NCBI GenBank assembly: GCA_900618425.1
Contig: UZAN01040995.1
Span: forward strand, 1 to 10,667
From: Echinostoma caproni
Taxonomy: Eukaryota > Platyhelminthes > Trematoda > Plagiorchiida > Echinostomatidae
Direction: 5' to 3'
DNA: 10,667 bases
Numbering within the stretch: position 1 is the first letter of the stretch; every line of letters starts with the position of its first letter. Positions 1 to 9,300 of the stretch are shown piece by piece. The notes under the pieces are model-generated. The model did no database searches. It had not been told where the DNA came from and saw only the letters and a list, made by a program, of their open reading frames with translations. Position numbers and translations under genes: made by a program.

Positions 1-37
1 CGCTCGATCGGCCGTGGCCATCTCCTGTCTTGTGCAA

Positions 38-59
38 ACTGACTGACTGACTGACTGAC
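38..59. repeat. (ACTG)n simple repeat
   Basis: Five and a half perfect units of ACTG stand in the 5' flank. It is an ordinary tetranucleotide microsatellite with no visible function, and it may vary in length between individuals. Confidence 0.9.
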
Positions 60-239
60 CTTGTTATACGCAACTGTTAAATCGGCGCGTTGGTTGAATT
101 ATTTAGTAAATTCTGAATTAACGCGCAGTTGTGTGGACTATGCACTAAAGCGGCATCACCAGTCAAATTACTCTTCGAATTAATATTTTAAGAACTGAAG
201 CACTTGAGACAATCCGTAATTTCTACAAGACCCTTACGG

Positions 240-253
240 TTTTTGTATAACAG
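240..253 (+). promoter_or_regulatory. candidate 3' splice or spliced-leader acceptor
   Basis: A T-rich stretch ending in ACAG lies 24 bases upstream of the AGL start codon. Trematodes add a short spliced leader to some mRNAs, and such acceptors look like ordinary 3' splice sites near the first ATG. The tract is short and no donor is visible upstream, so this is only a candidate; it could also be chance AT-rich leader sequence. Confidence 0.2.
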
Positions 254-276
254 TTGTCACGTTCACACTTTGCAAA

Positions 277-352
277 ATGGCGCGTCGTATAATGGAATTT
301 TATCTCACTCGTGGAATGAATACAGAGGGTCAGTTGTATCGTGTAAAAAAAG
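277..352 (+). CDS. AGL: AGL exon 1 (start codon, residues 1-25)
   Basis: Coding part of the first exon. The ATG at 277 sits in a good context (A at -3, G at +4) and is the first in frame after a stop at 217-219. An alternative in-frame ATG is codon 6. The peptide begins [13 protein letters not shown] and runs into LYRVKK, matching the segment of animal AGL just before its first beta strand. The exon ends at AAAAAAAG before GTAGTT; the leftover G joins AT of the next exon to make Asp26. If the intron were not removed, the frame would continue only to a TGA at 373, so the short intron is needed. Confidence 0.85.
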
Positions 353-3300
353 GTAGTTTAGTTATTTCGACCTGATAATTTTTTTCAGATTGTGCTGTAC
401 ACTTTGTACCCGACCACACATTAGTTGGCGGTTCCATACGTTTCTTCATCAACTATCCAGACCCGGCCACCGGACGTTTCCTGAGATCCGCCTACCGTGA
501 ATTGAAAGTAACCAACCCCACTGTTGGGAACAAACAAGCAGACTGTTTCGATAATTTTTTCGAACTATATCCCTTACCTGTCTCTGGGTCATTTCATTTT
601 TACTTTTCATGTGATGGTACTTTTCCACCTCCACCCGGCGGGACCGCATCAGGTGATAGTGTTTGTGGCTCTGGATATCTTACTGTGGATCCTCACTTTG
701 CCGGAAAGTCTGATATCCCGGGAGAATTCACCGATAAAGGTTGGGACTTGGATGGTGTCGTTCTTCAAACATACGTATCAAAGTATTTAGGCCCATTCGA
801 AAATTGGGATTCCGTTTTGCGTGCAGCTAAAGAGGGACATTACAACATGATACATTTCACACCCGTTCAGGTAACTTTTTCCTGAGAATTTGTAGATTGT
901 AGATTCGTAGATTGTACACGTTTTTCTTTTTTGTCTTGGTGACTTGGTATTCTAATTTTCTGTGATAACTTATTACTTAACTACGCTTCNCTGATCGGTT
1001 CTCCATCAACATTCCGATTTTTGTGGCATACTAACGGACTCAGTTCATTTGGCTATACCCAGTTCTACTCAAAAGAGTTATCCTACTGGTGATACTTTCG
1101 AGCAGCGTATTGATCTCTGAACATAACTGGAATTTGGTTAATAAATAAGACGCTCTTTGTAAGAAAACACAAAGTAGTGAATAAGATCGCTTGCGGTGGT
1201 TCTTATACAGGCTAATACACCACAATTTATACCAAACTGTTAAAAAGGGGGGGGGGGGGGAAANACAGGTTGGAAAAGAAATAATCAACATTCCAATTCC
1301 ATGACCGAATGTGGCTCACATTCTGTTCTTTGCTTATTTTAGTTCCGTGTTATCCTTCCGTTAGTTTAGCGTGTAACACGAGATTAAAGTAGCATATTTG
1401 TATGATTTTTGCTGTCGTCGAAGGGTCTCCTGGGTTAAATTGCCAAACTCCTGCCCGGGTTCCCGTCCACGTGGATTCAATAAATGTGAATTGCTGCTCA
1501 TTTTCACTGAGATAAAATAGTTGTCTGTTCTTTTCGGGGATTTCAGTAGTAAATGACGCATTTCTCCTCCCTAAAACCCGTGTTTAAAATGTTCATGGAA
1601 TGGAGGAATCAGTCTAAAAACCATCCGATTCAACAGGATCCGTAATAAAGTGATGGACAATAAGGGATAAGACTTAAAAGGAATCTATACCTTATTTCCA
1701 GTAATCTGTGTAGTCCACTGGATTCTCTATCAAATCATTCGTGGTAGTCGAATACACTTAACGAACGCCAAATCATAATGTAAAATTTTTCAAGCGCATT
1801 TCAGTAGGTTAAAGAAAAAATGTAAGAGAGATAGAGTAGGACAAATCGACCATGGATAGTTCTGATTGCAAATGATTTACCTCCTTACGAATCGCGCAAG
1901 TTTTCGAAATAGGCAACAATGAAACAATTTACATAAGTCTAAACTTGAGTCTGCTAACGATATTTTTTGTCTGAAATAACTCGAGAACCTTCGATTGTTT
2001 TCCCTTCAAGTACCTCGTCGGTGATGATTGCAGAACTCGTAAGGAAGAAGTTGAATTAACGTCCATAAATGCGTTCCGTTCACTAGGTTTATCTGAACTT
2101 AGGATCAAATAAGACTGTATCTGCTGTCAATTGTTTTAATCCAAGTAAGAGTTAGGATGGGTAATTCGACACAACAGAACATTGTTGACATACTTTTAAA
2201 CACGTATAAAAGGTTTTCATCTTTGAACGACATTTATTAAATGGTGCACTTTCTCTCTCTCTTTCACTAAAGTTAATAACTTGGGTAATAAATGCATAGA
2301 TGTTCAACAAATTTACTGCTCTTGGAGATCGAGATAAATAATGAAGAATAACTGAGAAAAATGCACTTTTAGTCTTGTTTGATCATTCTAAGTGCTGTTG
2401 AGGAAATTATAGAGGGCCTTATCGAACCCAAGGCGGGTCTATAAAATAACTACTGGGAGTCAAGATATCGTCATATATGTATCATATGTTTCACATTCGT
2501 CAGAGGCCAAACTGTGCCAAACAAATCATGGTACAATAATCTTTTTAAAAAGAAAGTTCAAGAGTTTAGGTCCTTTCGAAAACTGGGATTCCGTTTTGCG
2601 TACAGCTAAGCAGAGACACTCCAACATGATACATTTTACACACTTGACCTTCCCTGATTGTAATCAATCACGTGCATCGCACACACTACACAATCACACA
2701 TGCGCATACACACGCGGTTAATACCAACTAGATTCCCCAATTCGCTTCATTTGTCTATCTTATTCAATGTTATACTTACGCGGCCGATGAGAGTATACGG
2801 AAGGAATTCCTCTCGGATTCTTTGTCTTCTGACTTGCCTGTTCAAATTCATTACGGAATCCAAATGTTTCGAAAAGAAAAACGTTCCACGGTTTTCATTC
2901 AGGCCGAATACTGCCAGGTTGCTCAGGCCAAGGCAGGTGAATTTTCTTGAGGAATCCACAACCAGAGTCTTTGGCTAGCCAAAGCCTACCCGCAAGGCAG
3001 CGGGGTGGTGTGAAACCCGTAATGCGTTGGAAGCCGGTGTCCAGTTCATCGGATAATTCGCCTTTCAGACTGAGTCACACGTCTAAGGTGCCCAATACAC
3101 CTCGATGCTCAGTCGAGCAGGTGACCACTGCCACAACCGGAAAAGTATGGGCGTGGTTTGTATGCTTCTTCTTGGTTGGTTTTGAATCAATGGTTTCGTC
3201 ATACAAACTCGGACAACAGTTGCATAGAAAATTCTTGTTACGGTCAGGAGAGCGATAAAACAGTACGAAAAACGGTTAAAAAGCTTTTAGATTTTGAATC

Positions 3301-6300
3301 AACTGTACCTCGCAACACGTATTATGGGGACGGACATTCAATTCACTGGATTAAGCATTTGGTTTCGGAATAGATGCACAAGCTCTGGAATTATTGGAGA
3401 AAAAATGACGAAGGCTTTACGTTTGAGAATGGGAGGTGTATTATCTCGGTATGTACAGGTAGGACAAGATGGTAAGAGAACGATGAACGTGGTAAACAGT
3501 AATCAGTTCAATGGATAGGCTCACCGGTGTTCATGAAAAACAGCTTTATCGAGCGCGCGCGAGAATGATGATGATTTTGCTCAAACAAGTCAGAAAACCG
3601 AAAACCCACTTAGTGATTTTGAAGTATACAACCGCACTTCACTTAGGAGCGGCAGTTCATCACTTGAAATAATTTTATAAGTTTTTGAAGGAAGAATAGA
3701 ATCAGGTTTGTTTTAGCCACAACGTGAATACCAAAACACAAGATTTCGGTGACAACGTTTCGACCTTCTTGGAAGGCCTTTGTCAATTCAGTTTAATCGG
3801 TTTCTCAAAAACAAGCTTTAAGGTGAAAATCGCGGCGTATGTGTTTTGGTATCTTGTGTGTTGGTATTGTGTGTTCGGCATTGGTATTTTGATATTTTGT
3901 GTTTTGGTATTCACGTTGTGGCTAAAACAAACCTGATTCTATTGTTACCATGAGCACAACGCCCAAATTTTTCGAAATGAGCCGGAACATCTATGGATTA
4001 TTAACTGTTTTTCTTGAAGGAAGCTGTATAATATTATTCCCCGATTCCTTCGTCTGCTTGAGATAATTTTTCCTTAAAAGTGAACGGTTCCGGAATCTGG
4101 TTACCGTCAAAGACATATTTAAGTAATGAACTTGGCTTTGTGCATGCACTAGATGCATTGTATTTTAGTGACATTCAAAAAAGAATCAAGCGACCACTTG
4201 CACCTTGTCTGTTCATCTCCGTGGTAGGAGTGATGGGTTAAGGTTTTCCCTGAAGCCTAAGAAGTTGCATTCGACCAAAATAAATGTAGAACAGATGATA
4301 ATGAATACCTGGAGCTTTGTCAGTATTATCATAAACAACCAAATGTAGAATGTATGAGTGGTACAAAGAGTGTCAGATTATTGAAGATGCATTTTTTGAA
4401 GCGTGTTAAAAAAAAACTTTAATACCACACTCATCCAGTTGGACCTTTATTGAACTCACCCCTCGAAGTGAGAGCTTAGATTACTAGTTCTCATACACTG
4501 GATAGTAGGGTTCAGTCCTTTCATTGTTCTTCACCGTAATCTCTAATGTATTGTATCACGTCTGTTGTTTCTTTCTTGCGTTTTTTTATTAGGTGACTAT
4601 AGGTTCACAAACAAAACAAACGATTTAAAAGTCCAGTAATTGGGCATGAAAAGTGAACTGCAATAACTTGCCGCAAAAACGTTTTCTTCTTTTTCATGTC
4701 CGTGTTCCCTGCTGCATTGATTAGCAAGGGAAGAATTAATAGCCCATTGAATTTCTGTCGTACAATTTATTCAGAACTTAGTTCATTTTACAAAATCCCA
4801 TGACCTTTTTCTAGATAAACCATATAGACTTTATATATAACTATTTTCCTTCCCGCCGCTTTTTATCTCTAGATTCTTAATTCGTTTCATCATTGTTCCT
4901 AAGTTAAAATAAGAATATCTATTCATAGAAATCTTCGCATAATGCTATCCTTGTTTTTCTGATTTGTTAATAGGAGTTGGGTTATTCCCGATCAGCCTAT
5001 TCACTACGTGATCAACTCAAAGTGAACCCTGAATTCTCCAGCCCTGGGTCACCACCGGTGGACTGGCCAGATATAGAACGCTATATACAGCATCTGGAAA
5101 ACGATTGGTCGATCTTGTCCATGGCTGACTTGGTTTTGAATCATACGTCAAACGATAGTCCATGGGTTCATGAACATCCTGAATGTGCCTACAACGTGAT
5201 CAATTCGCCACATTTAGTCCCTGCTTATATACTTGATGTAATTGTGTGGCGTCTGTCACGCGAGGTGAGCACCGGAGCCCTGATTAATCGTGGAATTCCT
5301 CCCAAATTGGAAAACGCATCTTCCGAAATGCCTGCAATGCGTTCCTGGTTAATGGAAGAAATTGATAAAGCCAAGTTGTATGAGTTTTTCACCGCAGATG
5401 TTAATACAGTGAAGGACGAGTTCGTCTCCTGGCTGTGTAAGTGCTATAGAGGAGTAGACATGTACTGCAGATATTTTTTCACACAGTGCTCGTGCAGAGT
5501 AAACAATCACATCCAATAAATATAAACAGATATAATCCCTCTCTCTCTATATATATCGGAGAGCAAAATGCATTTCTTAATATTATATATTTTTTTATTC
5601 TGAAGTCCCAAAACAAGCCTATAGCGTTAGTCCGGAAACAGAGTGTAGGTAGACAAATTTTCAAAGAATTCATTCTCAAACCATCATAATCACATTTTTG
5701 TATGATCCACACTATTGTAGGTATGTAATGAGTTTATTTTCTATAGACCATCATGCTGTGTTATGTCCAATCAAGCTTCTCAAGCTTTCATTTAAAGTTA
5801 TATTTAATTAATGGCGCTCGTATTCACCTCTACCATGGACAAGGAAGTTTGTGATAACCGTTCTTGTTTGAAGGAAATAATACTAAGGCTACTACCAGTT
5901 ACTTTTTTCTAAGTAGTATGATATTCGTGGGATTTTTGTCAAGGAAGATTAGATTTCTGAGGTACGTTCGGGAGAAGATTGCAAGCACATGAAAAAGATC
6001 GACTGGTTGTTTATCAAAGATTGAAATGAGTATCTATTTGGGTTTATTTACCATAGAAATCTCTGTGGTCGGGTAAAGCGTACTAAACAGCTATTTAGTC
6101 CTTCTTGAGGCTTATCAACAGTGCCCTTGTGGGGACTGTAACCACCAGCACTCGGGCTGGGAATCAGACCCCTTGCTTCCTCTGATCGACAAATGGCCCA
6201 GTCAAATTGGAACGCCTGGAAAAAAATTTAATATGCCAAACTAACCGCACTGCTCTAAATTTCTCGGAGTTATTTTGCATTCTTTTTTTTGTTGAAGAAT

Positions 6301-9300
6301 AGTTAGATGGCGCGAGTTAAACGAATCCCGACTGATATAAGTCGGAGACAAATCTCACCATGCCGTCCGCAAATACAGTCGTTCAGCAGAATAATATTCG
6401 GTCAAATTCATTTTCTTTTGTTAATGTTTGTTAAAAATGGTGCCGTTGTTGATAATAGTTTTTACGTTTTAACGAATAAGAAGTATTTTCTATCCCTTCT
6501 GATGTTGGCACGTTGGTTTTGTGCCCAATCTCAGTGTCAGGTAAATCCTCGATCGACACGGTTTCCTTCCGTTCCGGTGAGAACCATTTGTTTCTGAAGG
6601 TGGCCGGTTTACGTAAAGGTCGACGACACGGAGCTACTGTGGATTTCGAAGTTGCACGGAAAGAATATGTGGGCGTGCGTGACCATTCGATGCCACTTTC
6701 TGAAGCTGCCGCGGTCGCGGCGGCTGATCGACTTCGAGCAAGACTTTTACAGTTAAATGAAGATAAGAAGCGCGAGATGGATGAACATATACGAGTAGCA
6801 GTAGATAATGTTCTGGCAAATGCAAACTACCGATTCTATGATCCCCATGGCCTGAAGTTGGGCACAGTCACGATGGAAGCACCGATAATGTGGAAGTAAG
6901 TCAGTATCAAATATATTATACTGTATTTCACACTCCTCTGAGTTCAGACTTTGTGCCAAACATCGCGGTACGACAATCTTTATAAAAAGCAAAATGTTTC
7001 ACGATTTTCCTGTAGGCCGAATACTGCCAGGTTGCCCAGGCCAAGGCAGGTGAATTTTCTTGAGGAATCCACAACCAGAGTCTTTGGCTAGCCAAAGCCT
7101 ACCCGCAAGGCAGCGGGGTGGTGTGAAACCCGTAATGCGTTGGAAGCCGGTGTCCAGTTCATCGGATAATTCGCCTTTCAGACTGAGTCACACGTCTAAG
7201 GTGCCCAATACACCTCGATGCTCAGTCGAGCAGGTGATCACTACCACAAACAGGAAGTTGTGTGTGTGTGTAATTTTTCGCCTCCTCTGGTCGGTTTTGA
7301 ATCAGGGTTTTGGCCAACTCACCTAGGCGAACTGCCAGTGGTCCACCAACCCGGTTATAGCCCCGGATGTCGGCTTTTCGTCCTCTCATTTTGGTGGAAA
7401 AACACCTCCGCCACGAGAAGGAAGTGAGTAGGGTTTCCTCAGCAGAGACAATTTGAGACGCTTGGTCGTATGGGAGCATTTGGCGAGGTGCGAGAGAAGG
7501 GTGACTAGCCACAACCCTAGACACCCACCTGCAACCATACTGAGGATTTTGGCGGTAAGTCAGTATCAAAATCAGAAAACGCCTCAGGCGTAGTTACAAA
7601 TCTTATAAAATAAACTAATATGTAACTTGATCGATTAAGGAACGTAAAACGAAAGTGATCCCTTGGTCTGTCGAGCTGGAAAGACAAAGGAGGGCTTCTG
7701 GGCTAATAATTTAATCCTTCGTGCTTACGCGATGAATACGATGCAAATATTTCAGAACAAAATGTCTTTATTGATTCTAGGGGAGTTTTTCAGTCTAATT
7801 ATCCACTTGTTCAGAGGGTCTAAATCTACGCTACTTCGAACGCTAACGAAGCCTCCTTCACGCAAGTGTTATGTTTGTCAGTATTGATGTCTGAATTTTT
7901 CAGGTGACAAGAAGGAATGTCGCATATAATCCCTACTTAGTTCCGATAGATATTTCGTTATTATCAGCCTTTTACACTCTCCATTCAGTTCCTTTGCCTT
8001 TTGAGATACTGTTTGTGAGTGTTGAGCAGTCTCCTTTTTAGTTTTTTCAAATTTTACCGGAACCCATTCAATGCATTTAGTGTAATCCTTATTAACTATA
8101 TTGCTATTAATATCAATTAAGTTCGACATAGCTTGATATCAGGGGTTCCTCCATCTTTATGTAATCCCTTAGTTCTGTTTCTTACTAAATACTTATATTC
8201 CTCGCATCTTTTCTCGGTGTTTAGTGAATGTTTCTTTTTCCCTTCTATTAATCTAAATTCTTAATCCAAGTTGTGCAGAATGTGCAGCACATGAACTGCA
8301 TTTTCCGGTTCTGATGGTTCCTGGAGTTAAACTAGCTCATGCTAAACTGCTTATTTTTAGTATGTGGTATGCTGATTATTGCATTTATTTCTCTGCAGAT
8401 ATTTTTATCATCCAAGAGAGATCAATACCGTGCAAGATGCTGAAAAGCTGTTGGACACCCCTGATGCTCCACGAATAATGGCCTTTAATGGATGGGTCAT
8501 TGGAGATGATCCTCTACGGAATTTCGCGGAATCCAATTCGAGCGTGTATCTGCGTCGCGAACTGGTCGTTTGGGGTGATTCCGTGAAATTGCGGTACGTT
8601 CTGAGAACATGGTTTCTTATCAGTCCTAGTTAATGCATGTATCCGCCCTAAGTCGAAATAATTTAATGCTGTTGTATTGGTTCTGCTCTTCTGAGTCTAT
8701 CCTATGTGCCAAACAGATCACAGCACAACAATCGGGAATTTCCCACCCGAGTTCAGCACGAGAATAGTATTCGTAGAGGTAACTGTTTTATTAGTTATCC
8801 GAATATCGTCATCGGGCTTCTTATAGGTTGTAGCTCACCAGTGTACACTTAAAAGGCGTATCAGCCGTAGTGTAACCCATCGAACTCTAGGAAAAATGAA
8901 ACAATGTATGTTTACGAGGTACTTTTTCGCCATTTTTTTAAAAATTATTTGTGAACACTTCGTTTTCATCATATTTCAGATCCCGTTTTTCCTACTTGTT
9001 TGATACTAAACTGGGTCAAATAAAACGTAAAGAACTATATTTAGGACAAGAAATAATTCCATGATTTATTCTAGTGTCATACTGCCTGGGTGTCATAAAC
9101 AGTGGTTGAATTTTCTTGGAAATTCAGATCCAGAGCCTTTGATAGGTCAAAAGTCGAGGGGCATGTAAAAACCAGTTAACGGGTTCCGGGGTCCAGTCTG
9201 TCGGGTGTGGTTCCTATGTCAGGAGTGCCCAATACACTGTCGCCTAATAGAACCGGTGATCATTGAAACCAGGATGTTCTGCAGCTTGTTGGTACATCTC

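Larger units (their letters stand above)
1..276 (+). other. 5' flank / probable leader of the AGL gene
   Basis: No coding sequence is recognised here. The frame of the AGL start is closed upstream by a TAA at 217-219, and no in-frame ATG lies between that stop and 277, which supports 277 as the start. The stretch holds a GACT tandem repeat at 38-59 and an inverted pair, CCGTAA at 214-219 and TTACGG at 234-239, that could form a six-base-pair hairpin. A T-rich run ending in AG (240-253) could be a splice or spliced-leader acceptor 24 bases before the ATG. No TATA box or initiator can be called with confidence. Confidence 0.5.
2476..3195 (-). mobile_element. dispersed repeat family, copy A (interrupted)
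   Basis: Two blocks, about 2486-2557 and 2870-3192, match copy B (6912-7554) in the same order and orientation. The second block includes 201 bases identical to copy B (2924-3124 against 7037-7237). Between the blocks lie about 310 bases absent from copy B, which include an AGL exon-2 fragment. AAAAGAAA occurs at both edges of the extra segment (2549-2556 and 2870-2877), consistent with an insertion. TCGTCATA occurs at 2468-2475 and 3196-3203 and may be a short target duplication, though eight bases could be chance. Minus orientation is inferred from the recurring edge motif discussed under copy B. No protein function is claimed. Confidence 0.7.
3695..3943. mobile_element. foldback / MITE-like element with 47-base inverted ends
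   Basis: Positions 3695-3741 are the exact reverse complement of 3897-3943: 47 of 47 bases, starting AATAGAATCAGG and ending CCTGATTCTATT. The 155-base interior includes imperfect tandem copies of a TGTGTTTTGGTAT-type unit (about 3840-3890) that resemble the inner edge of the right arm. There is no transposase. Immediate flanks (GAAGGAAG and GTTACCAT) show no target duplication. TTGAAGGAAG occurs just outside on the left (3685-3694) and again at about 4013-4022, which may be chance. A non-autonomous DNA element or foldback element is the best reading. The family is not identified. Confidence 0.8.
5437..6534 (+). other. intron 3
   Basis: Donor GTAAGT, acceptor CTCAG. It includes a CT/AT simple repeat (5537-5557) and a possible tRNA-related repeat (about 6060-6215). 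The rest is AT-rich with no recognised gene. A second AG, six bases after the first, offers an alternative acceptor for exon 4. Confidence 0.8.

Noticed and set aside
2565..2641. Mutually exclusive alternative exon for AGL exon 2
   Set aside because: There is no donor or acceptor at its edges, it covers only the last part of the exon, and it changes several residues that are kept in the true exon.
2947..3258. Plus-strand open frame of about 100 codons, repeated at 7060-7326
   Set aside because: It is the repeat core read in one frame; the two copies are identical there because the DNA is identical. It resembles no known family, and it lies in introns of AGL.
3724..3936. 70-codon open frame inside the foldback element
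   Set aside because: It spans both inverted arms and the TG-rich tandem units; its hydrophobic end is a product of the low-complexity sequence.
5437..5519. Continuation of exon 3 to the TAA at 5517
   Set aside because: Similarity to AGL stops at the GTAAGT at 5437, and exon 4 continues the protein in the right phase.
7222..7569. Minus-strand open frame of 115 codons in copy B
   Set aside because: It begins inside the target duplication outside the element, so that start cannot belong to the element. It may include a relic of element coding sequence, but I cannot assign a family, so it is not called as a gene.
7663..8129. Open frames on both strands in intron 4
   Set aside because: They overlap no family I know, lie within a spliced intron, and have the base composition of the surrounding intron.
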